DNA of 64,000 nt from Anastrepha obliqua (Eukaryota; Arthropoda; Insecta; Diptera; Tephritidae): positions 38,648,001-38,712,000 of the forward strand of contig NC_072893.1 of NCBI RefSeq assembly GCF_027943255.1, in the 5' to 3' direction. A program made the translations under genes and the position numbers. Below the pieces are notes generated by a model that had not been told where the DNA came from, did no database searches, and saw only the letters and a list, made by a program, of their open reading frames with translations. This document shows positions 10,545 to 22,670 of the stretch, in pieces (the stretch's first letter is position 1; each line of letters begins with the position of its first letter).

Positions 10545-11945
10545 TTGAATATTACGTTTAGTGTTTTAGTTAGCATTTTGATTGTTAGTCAGGCTCTTCA
10601 AATAATTTTCAATTTCTTTGTTATTTCTTTTGTTCAAAGTGGACTTTAGATTTTTTGCAGCTAAGTTTACAGATACAGAAATAAAACTAAACAAAATGTA
10701 GCAATTCTTAGTAAATAAAAAATATAACTGATTTAATTTTTTATTTTCGCAGATCGGGCGCAAAAGAATGCAGCATTTATTTCCGCTCGGAATCTTATTT
10801 GCCAATTACAACTTTCGTGCCGACTTCGTATTCTTATAATTAGTTGCCATCGTTCATAATTCTTTAGACAGAGACTGTATGTAGGTTTCTTGGTTGCCTA
10901 AGTAGCAAAAGCACACAAGCGGTAAGGCTTAATTCGAAGGTCTAATCGGTTGCATTGTTGCGTGCAAATGAGCTTCAGGGCATACTCTGTTTATCCACAC
11001 TTCTTTGTATGTGCTTAGGATTTCCTGTTAAATTATAATAAAAATAGCATCACTCTTGTTTTGTTGCCCTAGCCAATCCGTTCGAGAATTTTCTAACTGA
11101 TTGAATATTAGGCATGTGTAAAACCATGTAATCAAATGATCAGAAAAATTTCCTAGAAATGCGAATAATGAAGTGAAATGCGGACCTTTTTCATTTTTGT
11201 TGTTTTTTGAAACATTGAATATCATTGAGTTGGGCAATATTGAAAGAAGTGTAGCGAATGAAGTCATGTAGGGAGATGAAGTGAGATTAGTGAACTGAGT
11301 GATTGGAACTGGTTGCTAAGCGAAATTCGTTTATGGAAATTTCTATGAAATTTTTGGTAATCTAAAATTTGTGATGCTCATCAGAAATATTTTTAAATTA
11401 AATAAGAACAACTTTCCTTTTATTTTCTTCCTTTCACTAGTTGTACGAATTACCGTTATCAACTTAGACATATCTATTTATACATATAAACATACTTTGT
11501 GCAAAGCGAATTGATTTTCAGATTTATAACTTATCTTGATTTTTCATTGGGAAAAACTTGTTGAGAAACAAAAAAAAGCGAAACAATACACGATAAGCTA
11601 GGCAGATTAATATGCAGAAGCAAATCATTTTCAAATATGTTTATATTCAATGTGTATGTATGTATATAGCTGTTGTCGGAAGGCCTGCACTACAGTAGAA
11701 TGCGCACGTGTATGCCAACAGCTGCTTATAAACAAAGCCTCAAAGTACTGACAAGCGTGAAAAAAAGAGAGCGTGTTGCTTCTAGGCGCTTACTTCCGTT
11801 CTGCGGGTCATTCATCTTTTTGTTGCTCGTGTGGCAAGAAAAATGTGATGTTTTGTTTTCGTATTCACATGCTAATCTTTAAAGTATCGCAACTCAAAAT
11901 CGTGTTCGCTTTAGGTCACAATGCAAAGGTTTATTTTTGGACTGA
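10545..11945. other. Intergenic stretch with no recognised feature
   Basis: No transposon protein, no terminal repeats and no long frame were seen. Short repeats of the ATGTATGTATATA type occur near 11650. Confidence 0.4.
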
Positions 11946-11948
11946 ATG

Positions 11949-12030
11949 AGATTAATATATCACAATGGACCTGGGAAAGGTCTAAGTGTGTCTTTATGAC
12001 AACCACCCTACCCTACCTAAGATTAATATA
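11949..12030 (+). mobile_element. 60-bp 3' end of the I/Loa-type element with 11-bp target duplication
   Basis: The core 11960-12019 contains GGACCTGGGAAAGGTCTAAG and ends CCACCCTACCCTACCTA. This is the same 3' end as the large copy at about 21373-21430 (GGACCTATGAAAGGTCTAAG, ending in CCTACCTACCT). It is flanked on both sides by AGATTAATATA (11949-11959 and 12020-12030). This is therefore an extremely 5'-truncated but genuine target-primed insertion of the same family. Confidence 0.85.
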
Positions 12031-12389
12031 ATAAAATAAATAGATAAAACAATGAGAAGGTGGAATGATTTATTAAGTGAAGTAAAAAGTTTGCAACGTT
12101 TTTTCGCTTTATTTCAAGGATGAAATTATTATAACAGATTTAATTATCCCAGAGAACTGCAGCCGAACTCAACGGCTACTGAACAAAAACACTAAGTTTT
12201 AAGCTCTCCTTCTGGTCATGAATGTGTCAAAGGTAATCGAGGAGGCTTCTAAGGCTAAAAAATCCACAACTCTCAATTGTGCTCTCCGCAGTAAATGTAT
12301 ATCGCCCACATAGATTTAATGTTATTATTCTTGGCCCATAATGCAGTGCAACCCCTGATGTGGCCTATAGTGCTTTACCCCAAGCCCGT

Positions 12390-14262
12390 ATTTGAAGGCT
12401 TCTGATAAACTGGTATGAGTATGGCTAGAAGAAACATTAGATAGTAAGTCATCATCCCGATTCACAAAAAGGGGGCAAGCAAGACTAACTGCAGCAACTA
12501 CAGGGGCATGACATTGCTTAACGTATGTTACAAATTGTTTTCAACGCTGTTAGCGGAGCGCATTAAAGCCCTAGCCGAGTAGGTACTGGGTGAATATGAA
12601 TGCGGTTTCAGATAAAAAAGATTCACAATAGACCAAACTTTCCCACTTAAGCAAAATATCGACAAATGCCTTGAAGCGGGTTTTGACGTTCACCTTCTAT
12701 TCATTGACTTCAAACAAGCGTTCGACAGCATCCAAAGAGAAACCATCGCCAACGCAATGCATGAATTAGGAATCCTATCAAAGCTGGTTCGTTTGACCAT
12801 GCTTACGCTGAAAAGCATGAAAGAGGAAAAGTTTCTATACAACAAAATGTAACCAGTTCAATTAATATGAAAAGTGGTATAAAACAAGGTGATGCCCTTT
12901 CAATGACCATCTTAAATCTAGTTTTGCATTATGCTATTATGCTATTATTATTTTCTAGGTCCGCTCTGACTATAGCATACGCGGACGATGTAGCCATTGT
13001 CGCCCGTAGGTGACGCTATCCAGATGACATATTCCTAGTGATAGAAAATAAGCGAGATTGGCTGGCAATAAACATAAACAAAACCAAATACATGTATGAC
13101 GATCTCGAAAGTGAACAGGAAGTGAACAGGATCTCGGGCATTATTGACATCGAAGATTTCAGTTTTGAGAACGTGTCGAAATTTACATATCTTGGCGTAC
13201 TAATAAGTAACGCCAACAGAACGCAGGACTGTATATCTGACAGTATAGTTGGAAACCAATCGTGCATACTACGCTAGCACAAGTATCCTGAAATCAAGAT
13301 CTCTCTGATGTAAGTGCAAACTCGTCATTTATAAATCGCTCACTCGACCCGTTATGACCTACGGCGCAGAAATTTGGAGCATAAGTCTTGCAGACGAGGA
13401 GGCCCTGAGAATATTTGAGCGCAAAATATTACGTAAAGTATAGGATCTTCCAATAATAGGTGTTATTGGTGAATGGATTGCGCTATCGAGAGATGATTAA
13501 CAATCTTTTATGGCCGGAATTGGATGGTATTGATCTGGACAATGTTTATTTCCAACAAAACGGCGCTAGGTGCCACACAAGCAACGAAAAGGAAAAGTTT
13601 CCGGACCGTGTTATCTCTCGATGAGGTGATGACAATTGGCCACCGAGATCTTGTGATTTAACACCTTGTAACTTTGTGTTCTTTGGGGCCACGTGAAAGA
13701 AAAGGTCTACGCCAATAGCCCAGGATCGATTCAAGACCTCAAAGATGGCGTTCGAGAGGCTATCGAGGACATAGGGCAGCCACTTTGCAATTCGGTTATG
13801 GAAAATTTAATGAAAGGATTTTGTCATGTAAACACGGTCGTCGTGGTCATTTGCCAGATGTTATTTTTCACTATTAACAGCATACCTTCCTCTTTATAAT
13901 GAAGTAAAAAAATATTAAAAAATAGCATTTTTCCTTGAATATCAAAATAACACCTCTGTTTGGAAAACTCTATATTTGTCTATGCAACGGCGAAGATATT
14001 GTAAGATTTATCAAGTCGCAACGCACCGGATGGGCAGGTCACATCGACCGTATGGATGATGGTAGGCCACAAACTATTTATGCTCAAAACCCTGTGGCAG
14101 ACATAAAAGAACTTGGCTCTAAAACGTCACCGAGGACCTCAAAAAATTACATGTCAAAAACTGGAAATATTTAGCGTTGGATCCTGTTGAATGGAAGAAG
14201 AATGCTGAAGTAGCCAAAGTCCACCCCGGGCTGTAAAGCTAATAGATGACGATGATAAATTG
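12390..14262 (+). mobile_element. RTE-type non-LTR retrotransposon relic, split by a DD41D fragment
   Basis: Plus-strand readings give reverse transcriptase blocks in order: IPIHKKGASKTNCSNYRGMT and LLNVCYKLFSTLLAERI at about 12455-12555, then ECGFR, then VHLLFIDFKQAFDSIQRET near 12690-12740. AYADDVAIVAR lies near 12976. The thumb follows with FTYLGVLISNAN and later GAEIWS. The 3' end, about 13970-14262, reads FIKSQRTGWAGHIDRMDDGR and ends in a GATGACGATGA-type tail. There are stops in every block and an internal loss near 12850-12950. The foreign segment 13453-13968 separates thumb from tail. Confidence 0.8.
13453..13968 (+). mobile_element. DD41D-type Tc1/mariner fragment inside the RTE relic
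   Basis: The plus strand reads LWPELDGIDLDNVYFQQNGA near 13510-13565, then KFPDRVISR and NWPPRSCDLTPCNFVFFG. This corresponds base for base in order to the better copy at 45479-45877 (minus). The right terminus, ATATCAAAATAACACCTCTG near 13941-13960, matches the reverse complement of the 45385-45415 terminus. Stops and frameshifts are present, and the second catalytic aspartate is changed (QQNGA for the usual QQDGA). The 5' half is missing. Confidence 0.7.
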
Positions 14263-14329
14263 AGTCCCTCCTAACGTTTTTATTTCATATTTAGATTCGC
14301 ACCACCTAAGTGTACAAGTATTTGCCTTG

Positions 14330-14640
14330 AAGGAGCTGTACATTCACAAATAATGTGCTCTGAAGTATTAAAAACCAGCTCGTAAAAATGGTAGAGTTTT
14401 CTTCCTATTAATTCTAGCTTCCGTTGGATTTCAAGGCTGACATTGCTCTCGGTGTTAATTCTGGTTTCTAAGTAAACGAATTCCGTTACAACCTCAAAAT
14501 TATAACTGTCAACAGTGCCGATACGCGAGTGCCAATAGCGAGCGCACTGATTGTTTGTTTGATGACAGGCGATACTCCGTTTTGTCCTCGTTCACAACAA
14601 TTGCTTCATAATACAGCAAGGCTGAAGTTGTAGCCTGTTA
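14330..14640 (-). pseudogene. RTE-type RT thumb fragment, minus strand
   Basis: The minus-strand reading of 14560-14440 gives YNFEVVTEFVYLETRINTES, then SLEIQRKLELIGRKLY, the usual RTE phrase FEVV.EFVYLGS.V. followed by SLEI.RRI. It lies directly upstream of, and opposite to, the next RTE copy. Boundaries are uncertain. Confidence 0.55.
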
Positions 14641-15660
14641 TAAACAAAGCCAGCCTTGAAATCGAACCGAGAATCTCTCTTGTCAACAAGCGGTACTTTG
14701 GGCTAAGTAGGCAACTGAATACTGGGTTGCCCATATTCGACAGAACTGACGGATTTCGATGACTCTTTGGGCCCATTCCAATCGACGAGGCTTGTCCGCA
14801 GGCAACAATCTTTGCGTCAATTGAATCTTATACTGGAATAAATGCAAATCAATGCGGATAATTCATTGTAAAATGGTCCAAGCAATGCCCAACTGCTGCG
14901 ATTTTGGGATGTCCTTGGCGACGCCTTGGTCGCTTTTGATTTGACCTCTTTGGGTTAGAAAGAGCATCATCAGGCGAAAACCATTCTTACAAATGTTAAA
15001 TGTGTTCTTAGAAGGCGCACTTTTCACATTATTTAATTGTTTATACGCACGTTGAGTTTTCACAATTGACTTCTTTTGTTGAATGTAAATTTCAACAATT
15101 TGGGAGCGCTCGCGTGGCGTATACAGTTCCATTGTAATAATTTGCTTGGACTGGCGCTTCCAACGCGGTATGTCATTAAGCGATCTGACGTCTCTCCTGA
15201 CAAACAAAACTAACACTCTACAAGGCTCCCATCATGCCGGTCCTAACGTATGGAGTAGAAGCTTGGACGATGACAACGTCCGATGAGGCGTCCCTTGGAG
15301 TGTTTGAGAGAAAGATTCTGAGGAAGATTTTTGCCCCTTTGCACGTTAGTTATGGCGAGTGTAGCAGGCGATGGAACAGTGAGCTATATGAACTTTACGG
15401 CGACTTAGACATAGCACAGCTAATAAAGACCCAGCGGTTTCTTTGGAATGGATACAAAGGCTCTGAAAGTATTCTATGCGGTACCAGTTTGGGATAGCAG
15501 TAGATAAAAGTAGGCCTCCTCTATGTTAGAAAGATCAGGTGGGGAAGGACTTGACTTCAGTTAGTGTGCCCAACTGGTGCCGGTTAGTACGAGAAAGAAG
15601 CGCGCCAATCGTGCTTTGTTGAGCTCAACCAAAATCGCGTATCAGTTATGTGCCAATCAA
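14641..15660 (+). mobile_element. RTE-type 3' end, split by a Tc1/mariner-type fragment
   Basis: The left part, about 14650-14726, and right part, 15198-15660, are together collinear with the cleaner copy at 54317-54902: CAGCCTTGAAATC, TACTTTGG.CTAAGTAGGCA, then AACAAAACTAACACTCTAC. The right part encodes MPVLTYGVEAWTM, VFERKILRKIF and the RNA-binding style C-terminus in decayed form. A few bases of the host were lost at the insertion point. Frame-disrupting changes are present. Confidence 0.75.
14727..15197 (-). mobile_element. N-terminal fragment of a Tc1/mariner-type element in the RTE copy
   Basis: The minus frame 14863-15216 encodes YTPRERSQIVEIYIQQKKSI followed by VKTQRAYKQLNNVKSAPSKN, the same protein start as the element at 7366-7848. 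The left end GGGTTGCCCATATTCGAC matches the terminal repeat of that element. The opposite terminal repeat is lost: sequence stops at GATCTGACGTCTCT, about 50 bases short of the 7848 end. Confidence 0.7.
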
Positions 15661-15669
15661 GAAGGAACA

Positions 15670-17425
15670 GGGTTCTAGTTTGCTGAAATGATACCCAAGA
15701 CTACAACATCCCGTATAATATTCAGTGGGAATTCGGAAGTCCTGTCTGCAAGATTTTTTTGCCTGCTTGATGCTTTTCTGGAGGCAAGGATAACCTGCTT
15801 TGCCGGCTTCTATCCTGGATTCTCCATTTACTGTCGCACGAATTCTCTGTCTTCTCAGTTGCTTATAAATCCTTGAATAAAAATCCACACCAATTTTCTG
15901 CGCCTACTATTCAATTTTCCTACTTTTGCAGGGCTGAGAAGCAGATATCATGTCTCTCTCTGGTTAAATACACCTGTGGGGCATAAGAAGTTTGAATATT
16001 AGTTTGCTGAATGAACTTCATCGACAACTCTCCGCAGTTACAGCTAATCACCATTTGTATATCGTTCTTAAGTGTAACTCTTTTTCGCTTCCCTTTCTCC
16101 TTTAAATGTTACCACAACCTACGAATTACAATACCTACCCGAATTCAGCCCCTTTATTCTTGGAGAGAATCAGCCGATTTAGGCGTATTTTCTTAATAAA
16201 ATTATATTTTACCCTGATTAATTGATTATTTATTTTTAGGTTTATTTACTAAATTAATTAAACTTAAAAACTCTCAAAAGATCCCGAAAATTCTTTTATT
16301 TTTGAATTTAAGCGCAGGTAACTCAAAAAATACTACTCCAATTGATACGAAGAGTACATTCGCGGAAAGAGGTTATCATAAGATCCACGAAAGGATAGTT
16401 TTAGTTGCTTTTCTGGAACTTTTTTCTGACAATAATACGCACTAGGACCTAGCAACCCAATTTTTTTTACATATGTCCCGAAAACGGTTCTTCCGAGAAA
16501 TAATTGAAATTAATTTCCGGTTTCAGCTATCCCAAGTTAGCCTTAAAGCACTGTTTCTGAAGAGTTACAATTGAAAAAAAAAGAAAAAATTAATTATATA
16601 TAAATTTAGTTTATCGGTCTGCTCAATTACAGAACATTTTCTGTACATATTTTATTTTAAGTTATGCCATCTGAGAGGTTAGCGCGTGATATACGCAAAG
16701 CCTGTGTTCATAAATATACATATGTATGTGTGTATATATGTTTGCAACTAATAAATATATCAATGTTCATTGGAATGTGTGTGTATTGTGATTTTTGTGT
16801 GTGTAATGACATGTTTTTGGCCATTAAATGATAAACGCCCGCATCCACAGCTTCCGACTGCCAACTCGTGGTAAACACACTCGAAGAAACAGAAAAGACA
16901 AAAAAGTTATCAACAACAAAAGCCAAGTTCTCGTTACAAGTAAATGAGAAAGAAAATGGCAGCAAGAAAGCTTGCAACTTTTTTTCGCTATGACACGTAA
17001 TTTTATGTTTCTCTTTCTTAATTTTTTTTGCAACTGCCATTCATTACAAAGAAAACAGGCAGCATGGAAAAAAGCGTCACTCCAGCGGTGAAAGCATCCA
17101 TGAGTTTGATGTTTTTTAACCACATAAGTTGCGGTGAGACTTGTGCATAGTTTGAGGACGAGAAAATAGTGAGTTTCGTAAAATGTTATATTTTTTAGCG
17201 GATTTTCGTTAATGCAATCACTTTTTTGAAATAATTTGGAATCTTTGCGTGTTCAACTTACGCGAAGACTATTTATGCGCCACCCGCTGACTATGCGCCA
17301 CCCGCTGACTTTATTCATATATTAATGTGCCTTACGAGTAGAGCGGGATCACATTTTCTAGATAGTCAGGTCTATAGAATCGAAAAGACCTAGAGTTATA
17401 TCCGACCAAGCACTACCGCACCAAC
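15670..17425. other. Mostly unassigned; possible R1-like linker fragment at its left end
   Basis: The minus reading of 15680-15890 gives LQKSIKQAKKSCRQDF, resembling the linker between endonuclease and RT of R1-type elements (usual form L..AI..AK..CW..L). This is weak. The remainder shows no recognised repeat. The open frame at 16708-17040 has no family resemblance. Confidence 0.3.
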
Positions 17426-17429
17426 TTAG

Positions 17430-19110
17430 AAGACACAAACGTTTTAGAGCTGGTAACAACAGATGAAGTGCTTGATACACTGAGCCGTATGAAAGACAGC
17501 AAGGCCCCAGGCCCAGATGATATACCTAATGCTGCCTTTAAAACAGCTGTACATACGAAACCACATATTTTGCTAATCTGTATGAAACTTGCCTTAAAGA
17601 AGGAATATTCAACGACTTGTGCTGCTTCTCAAACTAGGAAAGCAACCCGATGAGCCATAAGCATACAGACTGCTTGGTATGCTCGATACGGTGAGGAAAG
17701 CACTGAAACTTATCATATGCGACCGGCTACTAGCTACTAGTCTATGTCGTATGCTCAACTGGGATATCGGGAAATCAATATGGCTTTCGAAGGCCGATGC
17801 CAGCGTTAGATGCAATCAGGACTGTGACCAACATTGCGCACGAAGCAATCAGTGGTGGGCACTTGCGTATGACATCAAAATGCACTGGACATCAAAAGTC
17901 CATTCAACTTCAAAGAGGAGCAATATTCTACAGTCTCTCAGAGAACTAAGTGATCCGGCTTATCTACTCGTAGTTACTAAACCAACAGAATTTTGCAATA
18001 CGATACAGGCAACGACCAAGAACGTACCAAATCACTGGCGGGGTTTCTGAAGGATTTGACCTTGGTCCAATACTTTGGAATGCCATGCACGATGAGGTTC
18101 TCAAACTAAGCCTACGAGACGGTGCTACTATCTTAGATAGGTACATAGACCAGTGGGAAGCAAAAAGCAATGACGCAGCAAAGAGGTTGAGACTACGGTT
18201 GGCACAGGCCGAATTGGAAATGGCAGCCCAAAAACAGTATTTACCAGGGCGTGGAGAAAAAAGGAGGAAAAAAAACTACGTATATGATAAAATACTCTCT
18301 AAGGAGTCGAATAAGTATCTTGGCTTGATGGTAGATAGGCGAATTAGCTACAATCAGCAGTTATCTACGGTAAGCGCAAGAGCTGATGCCATCAATGGAG
18401 CTGCCTAACATTGGCAAACTGCAATACAGTAGAAGACGTAGGCTTTTAAGCCGTTCGGAGTCGGCTTGAAACTGTAGGTCCCTCCATTTGCGGAACAACA
18501 TCAAGACACACACCACAAATAGGAGGAGCCGGGCCAAACACCAAAAAAGGGTGCACGCGCCAATTGTATATATTTATATATATGGGCTGGATGCAAAATG
18601 TCCAGCCTATAATACGCAGCAAAGGTGCTTCGCCGAAGTTCAATAGGGATGACATGTAGACACAGAACGGTCTCAAGAGACGAGAAGATGAGAAGAGAGA
18701 TGACAGGTGAGTAGCTAAGTCGCCATTAAAAGAAAAAGCTGCATTCAATAGAAGAATAACAAATCAGATGAGATTCATCAACTAACGGACACTGTACTTA
18801 TAGGCTTATCTCAAATATTAGCCGATGGGTGACCAGGAAACACAGAGACGTTGACTAAGTTGAACTTCAACAACGCGATAGAAAGTGCGGAATACGTATT
18901 GTTCTACTGAGATCCTCTCAGAGAGCAGTGCCTAACGCATGCATCACTTTTGGACTAGACAGCTGTGCCCGGATAATCTAATAACTAAGAAGATCGCATT
19001 AAATACTTAGTGAAATGCAGTTAGAAATTTTGGCAACAATGCACAGAGGGCAATGTAATATGCAGCAAATAAATCAACAGCAGCTTTCGAATGGAGGTGG
19101 ACTATAAAGT
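17430..19110 (+). mobile_element. R1-like non-LTR retrotransposon relic with a SINE inside
   Basis: The reading TTDEVLDTLSRMKDSKAPGP then DDIPNAAFK, at about 17455-17545, is the opening RT block (usual form KAPGPDGIPN). Further on come SGNQYGFRRP, PALDAIRTVTNIA (about 17770-17830) and GFDLGPILWNAMHDEVLKL (usual form GVPQGSILGP..WN..YDE, about 18050-18105). YLGLMVDRRISYNQ and VSARADAINGA near 18320-18405 are typical of R1-clade proteins. The 3' domain resumes at about 18800-19110 with ESAEYVLFY, a decayed form of the ESAEH..F.C motif. Many stops. The catalytic YADD block is missing. Confidence 0.7.
18446..18570 (+). repeat. SINE family 1, 3' half
   Basis: The sequence carries GTTCGGAGTCGGCTTGAAAC, then TGTAGGTCCCTCCATTTG and GGAACAACATCAAGAC, ending in GGCCAAACACC. 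It is shared with the copies at 26685, 35008, 40625 and 58232. It interrupts the R1-like relic. Confidence 0.75.
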
Positions 19111-19264
19111 GACGACAAATCACAGACGCCTGAGCCTAATGCTCACAATGGCATAAGACCACGGCATGTCGGTAAAACGTACAAAATTTTTTCCGAAGTT
19201 ACACTTGCTGCAGAGTCACTTATGAAGACAGTGGGGGCAATGGATGCTATGAGTACCGTATAAC

Positions 19265-22200
19265 TTTCCTATGCATAAGATCCATTAAATGTGTGACCAT
19301 TTGACCCATGCAATCGACGCCAACTTTGTGGGTATTATAATAAAAAATGGCAGATGGATTTTTTGCTTCGCCATCACAATCTTTGATTTAATGAATTGTG
19401 CAAAGTAAATGCACCACTCTATTCTTTTTTGGTGCATAGTTCGCGATTGTAACAAGGTTTTTATGGAAACCAAACCATGACGAAAGGGTGAATAGGTCGA
19501 GAATTGTTCTGTTCATTTCTGGTGGAATAAAGCGTTTGTTGGATCGTATGGTGCCAGCTAATGCAAGTCCTATAATTGCAAGCCACTTAGCTCCATTCAA
19601 TGTGACGAAAAAGTTGTCGGCTATTGCTGTACCGCGACGCATATAATTTTATAATTGTACCATCACATTTTCCCCTTGATCAAATTCATGCTCTTCACCA
19701 TCTGATCGGCCACAATATATAAGTAATTTTGCTTGCAATGGATATCTTGTTAGGGAGTCACATGCTCACCAGAGTTTTGTGCCGTATTTCGCCGGTTTTG
19801 ATGGAATTTATTGTGTGAATTTAGTTCGGCCTCGATATTTTCATGCGGATCTTCATTATGCTTGAGGTTTTCATTAAAGAAAATCCATATGTCTCGAATG
19901 GATGCTGCTTTATCTGTTCTGTGGCCAAAATTCACGGATGTAAAATAGGCAAAGCATCCGTGACGAAACTTCCACTTTCTGGTTATTATTGGGTGTTACA
20001 CCCATGGCTTAAGCCGATGATGTTGCAATGGGTGATTTCCCATTACACTTTCTGAAATCATGCAAGATTTACTAAATATGGTTGAACATCAAGTGGGCTA
20101 AGCGTCAACTTCAACAAAACTGAACTGATCTTATTTGCCAGGACACATAGAATTCCAAGAATAACTGATCCGACTCTAAGTGGAACGGCTTTGTCATTTA
20201 GTGATGAGGCCCGCTACTTAGGTCTAGATCAGGAAACTAAGATGGAAGTCAAAAGTCAAAGGTAGAGTAAAAAGAGCAACAATAGCACTCTACTCTTGTA
20301 AGCAACTAATAGGACTAAGTTGGGGTCTTTCCCCATCTATCGTAAATTGACCAATCCTAACATACGGCATACTAGTATGGTGGCCGGCTTTAGGTAAGTT
20401 ATATATTAAAAGAAACATGGTACATGTACAAAGAATGGCCAGTCTTTGCATATGCGGGGCCCTTAGGACTACACCCACAGAGGCACTAAATATTATGCTT
20501 CACCTTTTACCAATTGAGCAATTCGGTAAGCAAACAGCTGCCAAAGCAGCTCACCTCGGAGTAGGTGGAGGGATTTAATCCTATAAACTCCGAGTTAGCC
20601 AATCTTTTCGGCTACCTGGTCATTGTAGTGTATTTCAGGCGGAAGTCACTGCCATAAAAGAGGGACTTACGTCAAGCGAGAGTATTATTCCCAAATGAAG
20701 TTTTTATATACTCGGACAGTCAAGCAGTAATAAAAGCGCTAGAATCTAAAACACACGCGTCAAAAACAGTCATAGAATGTTTTAAACTTCTAATTGACGT
20801 ACCTAAGTGCTACAAAGTAGACCTTATTTGAGTGCCAGGCCACAGGAATATAGGGAACAGGAAACTACAAGGCAGATGATCTTGCTCGAATAGGTGCAAC
20901 GCTTGACCTCCAACCGGATAGGGCGCTGATACCCATTCCTTTAGTCACTTGTAAACTACTTATAGACAAGAAAACCATCAAAAAGGTAAATACAAGCTGG
21001 CAAAATCTCACAACATGCGAACTAAGCAGACAGACATGGCCGAAATGGAGCAGCGGTCGATCAAAAAGCTTGTTAAGACTTAACAGAGAAGCTATAAAAT
21101 TATAGGGGTATCAACTGGTCATTGTCTAATAGGCAGCCACGCTAGAAGATTAGGACTCCCGTACTTCGATTTCTGTAGAAGCTGTCTTAATACAGAAGAA
21201 GAGGAAACAGTCAGGCACCTTTTATGGGAGTGTGAAAGCTTAGCGACAAGGAGGCTCCGCACTCTTTACGCGGCATTTTTAATTGATGTAGCAGACATAG
21301 CGCATTTAAAACTAACGAAGCTTTGCTCGTTTATTAAAGCTACTGGATGGAACCCATAGGGTAAGGTATCTTAATGGACCTATGAAAGGTCTAAGTGTGT
21401 CATTGCGACAGCCACCCCACCTACCTACCTACACCCATGCCCAAAAGAATACCAATAAAAGCATTAAGCTCAGTGCGAGTCAGATCAATCCAAGCTCTTT
21501 GTTTTGCATCTGGATGAATTATACTTCATTCCATTTTTGAATGGCTTCACTTGCATAGCGATTTGTTGACGATATGGTATTTCATTCAATATTGGGTGTA
21601 CAAAATTTCTTGAATACCACAATTAATAGGAATTTGGATGCTTTGGCTTGCAGCGAAGTCGCATAATATTTCGTTGTCGAATACGAATAGCCGCATATGG
21701 CTCATATTTCTTCCACTTTGTTCTATCACTGCAGTGGAAAAACTGATTGCAATAAATTCTGCTCAGTTTCTCCAAACGCCGTCAAGTATTTCATTTGGTT
21801 CGACTACTTCTTCCTGCTCAGTAGGAGGATGAATCTTCGTCAAGCAAATAATCGGCATCTCGATCATTATCACCGCCCCCAAATGGATCCACTTTATCAT
21901 AGTTATCTTCATCTGCACTTCCACGACGAATATCAGTTGCCAAAGCTGAAAAAAGTCAGTTATAACAATAATCCACACTCAGATTTCTTCATTGTCTTTT
22001 ATGATGCTTTCTTTTGGGCGCAAATTACTTTTTATTTGGCACTAATGCGTTAAGTCTTCAACGTTTTAGTGTTCAACGTTTACTTACTGACTTAGAAATA
22101 TAATAGAAAAGACGCAGAATATAAATACAGTCAGTACACAAAAAATGACAAAGAAACGTAGGTAAGTTAAATGACCATGAAAGATAGTCTAAATATACAT

Positions 22201-22310
22201 AGATTTACCATGAAGAAGTAGAAAAAGGCATGTAGAAAGTCAAAATACATCATATTTCCTTACATTTGAGTAGGGGTCCAGCCAGACCCGAGGTACCCAA
22301 TTGAAAGCGT
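19265..22310 (-). mobile_element. piggyBac-like element (copy 2), minus strand, split by an I/Loa insertion
   Basis: Minus-strand readings run in order. WIDLTRTELNAFIGILLGMG at about 21440-21500 is the start of the DDE_Tnp_1_7 core. Beyond the insertion come FGHRTDKAASIRDIWIFFNE near 19880-19930 and SKPAKYGTKLW near 19790. GTAIADNFFVTLNGAKWLA near 19580-19630 holds the second catalytic aspartate, then GTIRSNKRFIPPEMNR, YAPKKNRVVHLL, and GVDCMGQM near 19310 with the third aspartate. The region expected to hold the first aspartate (TIDE) is deleted: NENLKHNEDP runs into an out-of-frame stretch. The probable right end near 22279-22300 carries GAGGTACCCAA, whose mirror occurs at 24653. The left end was not found. 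Confidence 0.8.
20007..21430 (+). mobile_element. I/Loa-type retrotransposon, 5'-truncated, with 9-bp target duplication
   Basis: Flanked by ACACCCATG at 19998-20006 and 21431-21439, inside the piggyBac coding region. The copy begins at the polymerase box: GCTTAAGCCGATGATGTTGC reads A-stop-ADDVA, so the expected tyrosine codon of YADD is TAA. After it come FNKTELILFARTHRIPR and ARYLGL, then the thumb (VQRMASLCICGALRTTPTEA). RNase H follows (YSDSQAVIKALES in a second frame; WVPGHRNIG near 20830) and the tail (LGLPYFDFCRSCLNTEEEET, then HLLWECESLA). The end is CCTACCTACCT. Several stops and frame changes show that it is dead. Confidence 0.85.
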
Positions 22311-22388
22311 ACTTTTTTTAATTCTTTATTTCGTCCTGTTCGAGGATCCTTTTAAAAATGTTATAAGCATAAATAGCATATAAACCAT

Positions 22389-22670
22389 AAGCGGCCTCGG
22401 TGGTCTAGCGTAAGTGCACTAGCCTGCCAACCCAGAGGTTGTGGATTCGAATCCCACGGAACCCCTCCAATTCCATTCCTCAGCCCCAAAACTTATCCCT
22501 TCCATCCTTACTCCCGCACTACGCGTTATTTGCATTTTGGCTGCTAAAATAAGCAAAAATAAATGGTTAGACATTTCATCGGTGGCGCCAGCAAGATTAA
22601 GTGGGCAACCGCGGTAATAGCGCAAACACACTAAATTTAGCGAAGTCCTCAACCATCTGTGCGATCTGCA
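22389..22670 (+). repeat. SINE family 2 (tRNA-derived)
   Basis: The head GCGGCCTCGGTGGTCTAGCG and, 55 bases on, GTGGATTCGAATCCCAC (a T-arm-like hairpin with a TTCGAAT loop, i.e. box B) show tRNA ancestry. The body includes GGCTGCTAAAATAAGC, GTGGCGCCAGCAAGATTAAG and CCTCAACCATCTGTGCGATC. The last part is present again on the minus strand at 40390-40502, so this is dispersed and not a single-copy tRNA gene. Confidence 0.75.

Noticed and set aside
13465..13485. GGTGTTATT at the left edge of the 13.45 kb DD41D fragment as a second terminal repeat
   Set aside because: The 45.88 kb copy shows that this phrase is coding sequence (GVIYRYRE), so the match to the terminus is coincidental.
16708..17123. 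Two overlapping minus-strand frames of about 100 codons
   Set aside because: No family resemblance, phenylalanine/lysine-rich composition typical of chance frames in AT-rich DNA.
22389..22465. Possible functional tRNA gene
   Set aside because: The T-arm is good, but the acceptor ends do not pair and the downstream body recurs at 40390, so it is a SINE head.
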